22,869 bases of DNA from NCBI GenBank assembly GCA_964469555.1, contig CAYYAQ010000084.1, forward strand, positions 1-22,869, in the 5' to 3' direction. Position 1 is the stretch's first letter; the number at the start of each line of letters is the position of its first letter. Both the position numbers and the translations under genes were made by a program. The notes beneath the pieces are model-generated. The model saw nothing but the letters and a program-made list of their open reading frames with translations, made no database searches and had not been told where the DNA came from. Source of the DNA: CAYYAQ01 sp964469555. GTDB taxonomy: Bacteria; Planctomycetota; UBA1135; UBA2386. Below, one piece after another: positions 14,711 to 22,869 of this stretch.

Positions 14711-15700
14711 CTACACGCGAAGGAGGAAGTGACCGAATCCCAGGCCGGAACCGAACGCGCACATGCAAGCGAATTTGCCCTTCACTGCATCAAAGCGACC
14801 TTCGTCGCGCGCCTCTCGCATTGCGATCGGGACCGACGCGGCGGACGTGTTGCCGTACTTCGCGACGTTGGAATAGAAGAGCCCGATCGGCAGGTCGAGC
14901 CGCTCGCAAGTCGCTTCGATGATCCGCTGATTCATCTGGTGCGGAACTACGATGCCGAGTTCGTTGAGCCCACCGTACTCCGCGACGGATTGCTCGACGA
15001 GATTCGCGAACGTGCGGACCGCGAACTTGAAGGTCTTGCGTCCATCCATCCTCAAGAAGTCGTCGCCCGCGGCGATCGTCTCCGCCGTCGTCGGGAGACG
15101 ACAGCCTCCCGCGCGCCTGATGATCGCTTCGCGATCCGGAGCCGCACCCATGAAGCCATGCAGGTACTCGAGGCCGGGGGAACGCTCCGTCGATGTGAGG
15201 ACGACCGCGCCCGCACCATCGCCAAACAGGATGCACGTCGCGCGGTCCGTGTAGTCGAGGATCCGTGTGAGGCACTCGACACCGATCACGAGGACCGCGC
15301 CCATGGTTCCAGTGCGAATGAACTGCGCGCCCGTCTGCACGCCGAACACGAAGCCACTGCACGCTGCGGACAGGTCCCAACCGCTGGCGTTCGAGCAACC
15401 CAGGTTCTCGACCACCTGAACCGCGGTCGCTGGGAATGCCTGGTCCGGCGTCGCTGTGCACACGATGACGAGACCGATCTCCTCGGGCCCGACGCCGGCG
15501 TCCTCGAGCGCCATGCGCGACGCTTTGGTGGCGAGATCGCTCGACACCTGGTCGGGGGCGGCCCGGCGGCGCTCGCTGATACCGGTGCGCTGCACGATCC
15601 ACTCGTCCGACGTCTCGACCATCTTCTCGAGATCGGCGTTGGTGATGCGGTCGTCGGGGAGGTACTTCCCGATGCCCGCGATACTGCAGGGAATGGTCAC
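14711..15700 (-). CDS. fabH: 3-oxoacyl-ACP synthase III
   Basis: From GTG 15700 the protein is 329 residues; FabH starts fatty acid synthesis by joining acetyl-CoA to malonyl-ACP. The catalytic residues are Cys114 (SAACSGFVFG), His254 (VVPHQMNQRI) and Asn284 (KYGNTSAASVP), the Cys-His-Asn triad of KAS III. GDGAGAVVL (160-168) and SDEWIVQRTGISERR (31-45) are also typical. The longer frame to 15820 begins with residues overlapping plsX. The GTG is preferred because it overlaps the plsX TGA as GTGA (15697-15700) and matches the family N-terminus. GGGAGG lies 13-18 bases upstream, slightly far. Confidence 0.95.
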   Translation of the reverse strand: MTIPCSIAGIGKYLPDDRITNADLEKMVETSDEWIVQRTGISERRRAAPDQVSSDLATKASRMALEDAGVGPEEIGLVIVCTATPDQAFPATAVQVVENLGCSNASGWDLSAACSGFVFGVQTGAQFIRTGTMGAVLVIGVECLTRILDYTDRATCILFGDGAGAVVLTSTERSPGLEYLHGFMGAAPDREAIIRRAGGCRLPTTAETIAAGDDFLRMDGRKTFKFAVRTFANLVEQSVAEYGGLNELGIVVPHQMNQRIIEATCERLDLPIGLFYSNVAKYGNTSAASVPIAMREARDEGRFDAVKGKFACMCAFGSGLGFGHFLLRV

Positions 15701-16698
15701 GTCGCTGGGGACGCCTCCCGCGCCATCGTGACGATGTGCTGATTGACGTTGGCTCCCGCCGCGCGGTGGGCGACACGGATCGCGTTGCTGATCGCCGGCG
15801 CCGTGGAACGACCGTGGCAAATCGTGACGACGCCATTCGTGCCGAGCAACAACGCGCCGCCGTAGGCCGAGTAGTCGACTTTCGGCAGCATCCCCGCGAC
15901 GACCTTGCTGGCGATCTCCTCGCCAGCGACTTCCGTCATCATCGTAGCCATCGTGCGAAGCATGTACTCAGCCAGACCCTCGCTCACCTTGATGATGACG
16001 TTGCCGGTGAATCCATCGCAGACGACGACATCACACTTTCCGTGGAAGAGATCGACGCCTTCGATGTTGCCGACGAAGTTGACCGACGTGTCCTTGATCA
16101 GCTCTGCGGACTCGAGGATCAGCGTGTTGCCTTTCTTCGCCTCGGAACCGATGTTCATCAGCCCGACGCGTGGACTCTCCTTGCCGAACGTGTCCTGGTA
16201 GTATGCCGCACCCATGATCGCATACTGCTGCAGGTGCAACGGCTTGGGTTGCGGGTTGGCCCCGACGTCGACGATCATGACCGGACCCTTCTCGCCTTGG
16301 AGCGAGATGGCGATTCCCGGTCGGCGGATGCCCTCGAGAGTGCCGAGCCCGAGACTGGCTGCCGCGGCGACGACTCCGGTGCTGCCGGCGCTGACGAACG
16401 CGTCGCCATGTCCTGACTTCACGAGACCGATGCCGATCGCGATGCTGCTCCGCGGTTTGCGCCGCATCGCCTCCACAGGAGACTCGTGCGGCTCGACGAC
16501 TTCTGGTGCGTCGACGATCGACAGGTTGTGGTGCGACAAACCGAGCGCATCGATGCGCTCGCGAAGCAACTCTTCGCGCCCGACCAAGGTGATCTGGTCC
16601 GCCGACGCGAAACCACTCGCAACAGCCAGCGCCGCGCCCTCGAGGATCGCGTCCGGAGCGTGGTCGCCACCCATGGCGTCAAGTATGACATCGACCAT
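15697..16698 (-). CDS. plsX: Phosphate acyltransferase (acyl-ACP:phosphate)
   Basis: From ATG 16698 the protein is 333 residues. PlsX turns acyl-ACP into acyl-phosphate, the substrate of PlsY in phospholipid synthesis. The N-terminal ILDAMGGDHAP (5-15) is the family signature. The conserved SAGSTG (102-107) and MIVDVGANPQPKP (140-152), NIGSEAKKGN and CDGFTGNVIIK segments follow, and the C-terminal YGGALLLGTNGVVTICHG is typical. GAGG lies 7 bases before ATG 16698, so the upstream frame to 16737 is not used. Cluster rpmF-plsX-fabH-fabG-acpP-fabF is a classic arrangement. Confidence 0.95.
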   Translation of the reverse strand: MVDVILDAMGGDHAPDAILEGAALAVASGFASADQITLVGREELLRERIDALGLSHHNLSIVDAPEVVEPHESPVEAMRRKPRSSIAIGIGLVKSGHGDAFVSAGSTGVVAAAASLGLGTLEGIRRPGIAISLQGEKGPVMIVDVGANPQPKPLHLQQYAIMGAAYYQDTFGKESPRVGLMNIGSEAKKGNTLILESAELIKDTSVNFVGNIEGVDLFHGKCDVVVCDGFTGNVIIKVSEGLAEYMLRTMATMMTEVAGEEIASKVVAGMLPKVDYSAYGGALLLGTNGVVTICHGRSTAPAISNAIRVAHRAAGANVNQHIVTMAREASPAT

Positions 16699-16765
16699 CG
16701 TCGCCTCGGAGTCCCTGGGGCTCAGTGCCGAATTCAAGAGGGATAACCCACCTCAGCGAGGCGTC

Positions 16766-16948
16766 CTACAGTGTCTTTCCGACGATGACCTGGCGTCCAC
16801 GGTAGTGGCCGCACGACGGACAGATGTGATGCGGCTTGATGCTCGTGCTGCAGTTGCTACAGCGAACGAGTTGGACGAGCTTCAGCCCCTTCTGCGCACG
16901 CTTCTTGTCACGTCGAGTGCGAGAGACGCGTTGTTTCGGAGTTGCCAT
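16766..16948 (-). CDS. rpmF: 50S ribosomal protein L32
   Basis: A 60-residue basic ribosomal protein starting MATPKQRVSRTRRDKKRAQ. It has a complete zinc ribbon, Cys30-x2-Cys33 and Cys43-x2-Cys46, which marks the zinc-binding (C+) form of L32. Length and N-terminus are standard. It is the first gene of the fatty-acid/phospholipid cluster, as in many bacteria. Its leader (about 120 bases to the proposed promoter) lacks a strong SD and holds a 5-bp hairpin at 17014-17027. Confidence 0.96.
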   Translation of the reverse strand: MATPKQRVSRTRRDKKRAQKGLKLVQLVRCSNCSTSIKPHHICPSCGHYRGRQVIVGKTL

Positions 16949-17013
16949 GATGAACGTGGAGTCGGACGGACTCGGTGAAGGGGAGCTGCGGCGGTGCGCG
17001 CGCGACCGGGGAT

Positions 17014-17058
17014 CGGACTGGCGTCCGGCCTTTCCAAGGACGGGGGGCCAATCGGCCC
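17014..17058 (-). other. Leader hairpins upstream of rpmF
   Basis: Within the rpmF leader (about 190 bases between rpmF and alaS) two stems are visible: CGGAC/GTCCG with a 4-base TGGC loop (17014-17027) and GGGCC/GGCCC with loop AATC (17045-17058). Neither is followed by a T-run, so they are not intrinsic terminators. They might affect L32 translation; this is unsupported beyond the pairing. Confidence 0.3.
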
Positions 17059-17072
17059 GGGGGAAGCGGAGA

Positions 17073-17100
17073 AATCTAGTCTGGAAGGCCCGGAAGTCAA
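17073..17100 (-). promoter_or_regulatory. Possible promoter of rpmF-plsX-fab cluster
   Basis: On the minus strand TTGACT (17095-17100) and TAGATT (17073-17078) are separated by 16 bases. The match is 5 of 6 at -35 and 4 of 6 at -10. It sits 43 bases downstream of the alaS stop and 125 bases upstream of rpmF. It would drive the cluster independently of alaS. Confidence 0.4.
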
Positions 17101-17142
17101 TCCAGGAAACCGCGATATTAGACCCCGGTCAGGAGGGGAAAC

Positions 17143-19809
17143 TCAGCCTAACCCAGCTTCCACAAGGAGCTTCCTGGCGGTGGCCGTGGCCTCCTCGAGT
17201 TTGGCAGGATCGCGCCCCTTGCCCTGGGCAGACTCGGGACGCCCCCCACCGCCTCCGCCCATGATCCCGGTCAGGGTCTTGACGAGATCCCCGGCCTTCA
17301 AACGGTCGGTGAGTGGCTTGCTGACCGTCGCGCCGACGAGGACGCCTTCTGCCCCCGGGGACAGCACGACGCCGGCAAACGGCGCGAGGGCCTTCTGGGC
17401 GCGGGTCATGAGTTCCTGCAAGTCCTTCATCGCGAGACCGGCGACGGCGAGGACCGCCCCGCGACCGATGTCAGTCTGCACCGCGGCCTTCTCCAGGTCG
17501 GCCAGGACGGCACCGAGATCGGCGGCGGTCGCCTTCTCGAGCTCCTTGCGCAGGCGCTTGGCCTCGCCGACGAGCTGGGCGACCTTCTCCGAGACTTCGG
17601 CGATCGGGGACTTCAGGAGCCTGGCGATGGCATCGAGGCTGGTCTGGTCTTCGCGGGCGACGGCGAGAGCCTCGGCCCCGGCCACCGCTTCGATCCGGCG
17701 GTTTCCCGCGCTGATCGCGGTCTCGGTCACGATGCGGAATGCGCCGATCGCCCCGACGTTGGCGACGTGGGTGCCACCGCACAACTCCTTCGAGAACTCG
17801 CCGACGGCGAGCGTGCGGACTTCATCGCCGTACTTCTCGCCAAAGAGCGCGACGAAGCCGGCGGCGCGCGCTTCGGCCATGGAGCTGACCTTCGCCTCAA
17901 CAGCCGTCGCGCAGAGGATCTCGCCGCAGACCAGGTCTTCGATTCGGTGGATCTGATCAGTCGTGAGCTTCTCACCGTGCGTGAAGTCGAACCGGAGCCG
18001 TGCCGGAGACACGACGGAACCGGACTGGCTGACATGGTCACCCAGCACGATTCTCAGCGCGGCGTGTAGAAGGTGAGTCGCCGTGTGGTGTCGTTCGGTA
18101 GCGCGGCGCGCGACTTCGTCGACACGCATCTCGCAAGGGGTACCCGATGACAACGTGCCAGCTTCCACCTTCGCCTGGTGGAGGCAGAAGTCGCCCTTAC
18201 TCTCCGTGTTCGAGATCACGGCATGGCCGCCGTCGAAAGCGACGGTCCCGCAGTCCCCCACCTGGCCGCCACCTTCGGCATAGAAGGGCGACTCCTTGAC
18301 GACGAGGAGGACATCATCGCCCTTTGACGCTGCGTCGACCAGCCGGTTGTCGGAACCGACCAACGCGAGGACCTCGGTCTTCGTCGTGAGCGTATCGTAG
18401 CCCCGGAACGTCGTCGCCGGGACACCGCCCTCGGCGAGTGCGGTGCCTGCGTTGTCCGCGAATACCGCTTCCGAAGTCTTCGTGGACGCGCGGGCGCGGT
18501 CGCGCTGGGCAGCCATGGCCTTGTCAAAGGCGTCCTGGTCCATCGAGAAGCCGCGATCCAGCATCACCTGGCACGTGATGTCTCCAGGGAACCCGTAGGT
18601 GTCGTGTAGCTGGAACGCAAACTCACCGGAGCCCTCGAGCACCTTGCCTTTCGGCTTGCCCGCGGCGGCCAGGAACTCCTCGAGTCGGGCCATGCCCTGT
18701 CGGTAGACGCCGGCGAAGCTCTCCTCTTCGGTCTTGATCAGGGCCCGACACTGCCCCGCGTTCTGAAGAACCTCGGGGAACACGTCGCCCATCACTTCAC
18801 CGACGACGTCGACCATCTCGAACAGGAACGGCTTGTCGATGCCCAGTTCGTAGCCGTCCCGGATCGCGCGGCGGACGATCTTGCGGACGACGTAGCCTCG
18901 ACCCTCGTTGCCCGGCACCGCGCCGTCCGCGATGCAGAACGTGACGGCTCGCGCGTGATCGGCGACGCGGCGCATGCTCGTGTCCGCGCGTGAATCCGCG
19001 CCGTAGGTCCTGCCGGACCGTGACTCGAGAAACCGGATGTAGGGAGTGAAGAGATCGGTCTCGAAGTTCGTCGTCACGCCGGCGAGGACGGCGGCGATGC
19101 GCTCGAGACCCAGGCCGACGTCGATGTTCCGCTGCGGAAGCGGCTTGAGCGAACCATCCGATTGGCGATCGAACTGGGTGAACACACAGTTGCCGATCTC
19201 GGTGAACCGGTCGGAGGGCAGTTCGGTGAGACCCTCGTTGCTCGGGTAGGGCTCGCCGGGGCTCGCGTCGAAGTAGATCTCCGAGCACGGACCACAGGGA
19301 CCGTTCGGACCCTTCGACGGCGCCTCCGCCGGCCAGAAGTTCTCCTTCTCGCCGAGTCGGTAGATGCGTTCTTCGGCGAGACCGATGTCGTCGCGCCAGA
19401 TGCCGAACGCCTCGTCGTCCTCGTCGTAGACGGTCACGACGAGCTGGCCTTCGGGAATCTCCAGGACCTTGGTGAAGAACTCCCACTCCCATTCGATGCA
19501 CTCCGCCTTGAAGTAGTCACCGAACGAGAAGTTGCCCAGCATCTCGAAGAACGTGTGGTGCCGCGGCGTGCGGCCCACCTCTTCGAGGTCGGGGACGCGC
19601 AGACACTTCTGGGTGGTGGTCACGCGCTTGTGTGGCAGCGTCCCCTTGCCGAGAAACATATCCTTGAACTGGTTCATCCCCGCGCCAGTAAACAACAACG
19701 TCGGGTCGTCGGCAGGGATGAGCGAGTCGGAGGGCATCCGCTGGTGGCCCTTGCTCTCGAAGAAGGCCAGGTAGCGTTCGCGGATCTCGGGGGCGGAAAG
19801 GGGTTCCAT
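17143..19809 (-). CDS. alaS: Alanyl-tRNA synthetase
   Basis: An 888-residue enzyme, full family length. The class II aminoacylation core occupies about residues 1-260: RYLAFFESKGH near the N-terminus, TGAGMNQFKDMFLG (41-54), RHHTFFEMLGNFSFGDYF (83-100) and DVGLGLERIAAVL (230-242). Next are a tRNA-binding helical region and the editing domain, which hydrolyses Ser/Gly-tRNA(Ala). Its zinc ligands are His575-x3-His579 (HTATH) and Cys677-x3-His681 (CGGTH). A coiled coil (about 735-785) leads to the C-Ala domain, ending with the glycine run GGGGGGRPESAQGKG (851-865). It follows the two small paralogs and recA, all co-directional. The SD is weak. Confidence 0.97.
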   Translation of the reverse strand: MEPLSAPEIRERYLAFFESKGHQRMPSDSLIPADDPTLLFTGAGMNQFKDMFLGKGTLPHKRVTTTQKCLRVPDLEEVGRTPRHHTFFEMLGNFSFGDYFKAECIEWEWEFFTKVLEIPEGQLVVTVYDEDDEAFGIWRDDIGLAEERIYRLGEKENFWPAEAPSKGPNGPCGPCSEIYFDASPGEPYPSNEGLTELPSDRFTEIGNCVFTQFDRQSDGSLKPLPQRNIDVGLGLERIAAVLAGVTTNFETDLFTPYIRFLESRSGRTYGADSRADTSMRRVADHARAVTFCIADGAVPGNEGRGYVVRKIVRRAIRDGYELGIDKPFLFEMVDVVGEVMGDVFPEVLQNAGQCRALIKTEEESFAGVYRQGMARLEEFLAAAGKPKGKVLEGSGEFAFQLHDTYGFPGDITCQVMLDRGFSMDQDAFDKAMAAQRDRARASTKTSEAVFADNAGTALAEGGVPATTFRGYDTLTTKTEVLALVGSDNRLVDAASKGDDVLLVVKESPFYAEGGGQVGDCGTVAFDGGHAVISNTESKGDFCLHQAKVEAGTLSSGTPCEMRVDEVARRATERHHTATHLLHAALRIVLGDHVSQSGSVVSPARLRFDFTHGEKLTTDQIHRIEDLVCGEILCATAVEAKVSSMAEARAAGFVALFGEKYGDEVRTLAVGEFSKELCGGTHVANVGAIGAFRIVTETAISAGNRRIEAVAGAEALAVAREDQTSLDAIARLLKSPIAEVSEKVAQLVGEAKRLRKELEKATAADLGAVLADLEKAAVQTDIGRGAVLAVAGLAMKDLQELMTRAQKALAPFAGVVLSPGAEGVLVGATVSKPLTDRLKAGDLVKTLTGIMGGGGGGRPESAQGKGRDPAKLEEATATARKLLVEAGLG

Positions 19810-19904
19810 GCCGCCAGCTAACTTCGCACGGCCCCCGCACGCAAGTGTCTGCTGCGAGAGCCTGCGATATGCCAGCGGGACTGGCCTCGGGTTGGAACGC
19901 CGAC

Positions 19905-20165
19905 CTAGGCCAAGGCTGCCGCGGCCACGACGGACGCCGCTGTGTTCGACGGGCGCCCGATCGCTTTCTCCAACCGCTGCCGGATCTGCGACGAGATGAT
20001 CCGCGCACTCTCGGCGGCGTCGAGCGCACGCTGCTCGATCTTCTGCGCCGCGGTCGCGAAGCCGCGCCCGCCGCAGAACGTCGCGCGTGAGATCTCGGAG
20101 CGGTCATCGTCGCCCGAGGCGATCTCCTGGATCAGTTCCGGGAGTTCGGGGAGCGCGAGGTGCAC
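19905..20165 (-). CDS. Unknown small protein, downstream member of tandem paralog pair
   Basis: From GTG 20165 this is an 86-residue protein that is clearly related to the one encoded just upstream (20244-20468). Shared landmarks: an N-terminal helix ending in ELI-x-E/G-I/L-A, ISR followed by a GG-x-G-F/Y loop (ISRATFCGGRGF), the ALDAAES helix, I-x-S, R-x-R-x-L-x-KAIG and an Ala-rich C-terminal helix. The start is uncertain: the reading frame is open upstream to the stop of its paralog. There is no signal peptide or membrane segment. It lies 95 bases before alaS. Unknown family, function unknown; I could not match it to RecX by eye. Confidence 0.6.
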   Translation of the reverse strand: MHLALPELPELIQEIASGDDDRSEISRATFCGGRGFATAAQKIEQRALDAAESARIISSQIRQRLEKAIGRPSNTAASVVAAAALA

Positions 20166-20243
20166 CCTACGAATCGACCGGGATCTACTCGCAGACCCGC
20201 GGATCAGGTCGATCGACGGCCACCGCCGATGCCGTCCGATTCG

Positions 20244-20468
20244 TTACGCCATCGCGGCACGCGCCACGATTCCTGCTAGCGCAGGATCCGGCGAACCGAT
20301 CGCCTCGGCCAGCTCCCGTCGGGTAGCGGAGGTGATCATCCCGCCGTCCTCCGCGGCATCGAGGGCCTTCTTCTCGTCCTTCGGAGTCGGCGACTCGTAG
20401 CCACAGCCACCGGACAGGCTGATCCGAGAGATGTCGGACTCGTCGCTGTTCGCCAAGCCCTCGATCAA
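20244..20468 (-). CDS. Unknown small protein, upstream member of tandem paralog pair
   Basis: Read from TTG 20468, a 74-residue protein paralogous to the downstream one (about one third to two fifths identical by eye). It has ISRISLSGGCGYESPTPKDE, then KKALDAAEDGGMITS and RRELAEAIGSPDPALAG and an Ala-rich end. The frame stays open upstream of the TTG (reading SGGITKVECLE) to a stop near 20542, with no ATG or GTG in it, so the true start is unclear: TTG, CTG or an ATC/ATT-type start. Its TAA (20244-20246) is the only stop between this domain and its partner, in the same frame. It is placed after recA and before alaS. Confidence 0.55.
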   Translation of the reverse strand: MIEGLANSDESDISRISLSGGCGYESPTPKDEKKALDAAEDGGMITSATRRELAEAIGSPDPALAGIVARAAMA

Positions 20469-20641
20469 CTCCAGGCACTCGACCTTGGTGATCCCGCCGG
20501 AACGATTCTGCTTCTGTGTAGCCGAATGCTGTGAGGTGGATCACGTCTCGCTCCTGGGCACGGGTCGATTGAGGTCGCGCCCAACTACGAGCCATCTTCA
20601 GCATATTCCCACGAGGCGTTCACCATCTCGCCTTCCCGAGT

Positions 20642-20686
20642 CCCTGGTATCAGGGGCCCGGGTTGCGAATTCGCGAGGCGGGGGCC

Positions 20687-20687
<1 letters not shown>
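20642..20687. other. Structured region at the recA 3' end
   Basis: Directly downstream of the recA stop are the perfect palindrome GCGAATTCGC (20665-20674), a hairpin CCCTG/CAGGG with GTAT loop (20642-20655), and GGGGCCC repeated (20653-20659 and 20681-20687). There is no T-tract, so an intrinsic terminator is unproven, but transcript folding at the recA end is likely. Confidence 0.35.
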
Positions 20688-21877
<1,190 letters not shown>

Positions 21878-21945
21878 TTAACCCCTCCCGAGGGCTTGCT
21901 GACGACGAGTTGCGTGTGAGTGAATGTTCGGATCGGTGGCCGGAC

Positions 21946-21974
21946 AGTCTAGCCGGATACCATACAAAAACCAA
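21946..21974 (-). promoter_or_regulatory. Possible recA promoter
   Basis: On the minus strand TTGGTT (21969-21974) and TAGACT (21946-21951) are 17 bases apart, about 70 bases before the recA ATG. The match is only 3 of 6 and 4 of 6. The spacer contains one copy of a 10-base direct repeat (21952-21961). Confidence 0.3.
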
Positions 21975-22038
21975 ACATCCGTTTCACTTAATCTGTCGCT
22001 CGCATCCAGACGACGGTGACCCGCATTCGCCGGATACC
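21952..22038. repeat. 10-bp direct repeat upstream of recA
   Basis: GCCGGATACC occurs at 21952-21961 and again at 22029-22038 in the intergenic region between the sugar kinase and recA, 77 bases apart. By chance a 10-mer match in about 170 bases is unusual, so a regulator site is possible. Confidence 0.4.
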
Positions 22039-22046
22039 CGAAAGAC

Positions 22047-22869
22047 TCACACCGACACGAACTGGACCAGGTCCCGGTAACGCCGCTCCAGGTCGTCCCG
22101 AGTGGCGCCCGCCACGGGCTCCACGCCGAAGCCCTCGACGTTCAGACTCGCGCAGACCGTGCCGTAGGCCATCGCCCGCTTCATGTTCCAGAGGCTCAGG
22201 CTCTCGCACTCGGCGAGGAAGCCCATGAAGCCACCGGCGAAGCTGTCGCCGGCACCGGTCGGGTCCATCACTTTGTCGGTCGGGTACGCGGGCAACGCGT
22301 ACTGGAAGTAGTTGCTGAACAGGAACGAGCCGTGTTCCCCCTTCTTCACGATGACGAGCTTGGGTCCGAATCCCAGCACCTTCCGACCCGCACGGATCAG
22401 GTTGGACTCCCCGGTCAACATCTTGGCCTCCTCGTCGTTGAGGATCAGGCCGTCGAGCCGCGGCAGCAACGCCATGAGGTCGTCCTTCGCGATGTCGATC
22501 CAGAGGTCCATCGTGTCCGCGACCGAGAACGGAGATCCCTCGATCTGGTCGAGAACGGACGCCTGGGTCGCCGGGGCGCCGTTCGCCAGGAAGATGAACT
22601 CCGTCGACTTGTACGAATCGGGCAGCTTCGGTTCGAAATCGCCGAACGTGTTCAGCTGCACGTCGATCGTCTCGCGACTGTTCATGTCCATCGAGTACCT
22701 GCCCTCCCATGAGAACGTCTTGCCCGCTTTCGTCTCCAGGCCTTCGATGTCGATGCCGTTCGCGACGAGGAGCTCGCGGTGCTGGTCGGGGAAGTCCTCG
22801 CCGACGACGCTGACCATCCGCACCTTCGTGAACAGTCTGGCGGCGAGGCTGAAGTAGGTGGCCGACCCG
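22047..22869 (-). CDS. PfkB-family carbohydrate kinase, 5' end beyond window edge
   Basis: The reading frame is open to the right edge, so the N-terminus is missing; the visible 273 residues start GSATYFSLAARLFTKVRMVSVVGEDFP, the usual near-N-terminal glycine and sugar-contact region of PfkB/ribokinase enzymes. The second signature DPTGAGDSFAGGFMG holds the catalytic Asp (DPTGAGDS), and LILNDEEAKMLTG is the usual N-x-x-E metal-binding motif. The missing part should be only a few tens of residues. The substrate cannot be read; adenosine-kinase-like and fructokinase-like members share these motifs. It is 169 bases upstream of recA, with the same direction. An ATG or GTG inside the frame at 22823 should not be taken as the start. 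Confidence 0.85.
   Translation of the reverse strand, partial: GSATYFSLAARLFTKVRMVSVVGEDFPDQHRELLVANGIDIEGLETKAGKTFSWEGRYSMDMNSRETIDVQLNTFGDFEPKLPDSYKSTEFIFLANGAPATQASVLDQIEGSPFSVADTMDLWIDIAKDDLMALLPRLDGLILNDEEAKMLTGESNLIRAGRKVLGFGPKLVIVKKGEHGSFLFSNYFQYALPAYPTDKVMDPTGAGDSFAGGFMGFLAECESLSLWNMKRAMAYGTVCASLNVEGFGVEPVAGATRDDLERRYRDLVQFVSV

Noticed and set aside
14790..15836. Minus-strand ORF overlapping fabH in another frame
   Set aside because: The fabH frame carries all catalytic residues; this one is Arg-rich and motif-free.
17045..17058. GGGCC/GGCCC as an intrinsic terminator after alaS
   Set aside because: The stem is only 5 bp and no T-run follows on either strand.
18797..19501. Second minus-strand ORF inside alaS
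   Set aside because: A frame-shifted reading of AlaRS codons, with Arg-rich composition and no independent motif.
20185..20604. Longer ORF covering the upstream paralog
   Set aside because: It reads a different frame; the paralog pair is conserved in the other frame.
21878..22046. LexA/SOS box upstream of recA
   Set aside because: Neither CTGT-N8-ACAG nor GAAC-N4-GTTC is present; the nearest is a half-match GAACATTC.

Overview
The window is GC-rich bacterial chromosome, and nearly every gene lies on the minus strand. It suggests a peptidoglycan-bearing diderm, most likely a planctomycete-like lineage. The reasons are a DUF5658-type small membrane protein, an FG-GAP/VCBS-repeat secreted protein, and a winged-helix regulator paired with a small membrane protein. 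DapB and Ddl show that it makes diaminopimelate and D-Ala-D-Ala. The phylum is my inference from gene families and was not tested by a search.

Layout, left to right. Positions 1-3000 (minus): a glycosyltransferase cut by the left edge, overlapped by an asparagine-synthase-like amidotransferase (probably polysaccharide synthesis), then a DUF5658-type protein and a small lipoprotein. Positions 3071-4657 (plus): a short orphan ORF, a very strong hairpin, and an RlmI-type 23S rRNA methyltransferase. It meets a short GT39-like mannosyltransferase tail to tail with 5 bp between them. Positions 5748-7705 (minus): an operon of membrane protein, winged-helix regulator and IspH. Positions 7902-8831 (plus): an FG-GAP protein broken by two homopolymer indels that cancel out. 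Position 8871-8958: tRNA-Leu(CAA).

Positions 9021-17100 (minus) hold a long housekeeping run. It is read as rpmF, plsX, fabH, fabG, acpP, (hairpin terminator), fabF, an unknown 121-aa gene, a ROK glucokinase, ddl and dapB. Several start and stop codons overlap by 4 bp (plsX/fabH, glucokinase/ddl, ddl/dapB). fabD is absent from the fab cluster. Positions 17143-21877 (minus) read recA, two small paralogous unknown genes, then alaS. In many Proteobacteria the place of those two genes is taken by recX. A PfkB-family sugar kinase runs off the right edge.

The most unusual points are the tandem unknown paralogs between recA and alaS, which share one frame and are split by a single stop. Others are the hairpin sitting between the Shine-Dalgarno and the start codon of the asnB-like gene, the attenuator-like terminator inside the fab cluster, and the chimeric FG-GAP gene. 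I found no CRISPR array, insertion sequence or phage gene, and no clear evidence for a wholly new multi-gene system.
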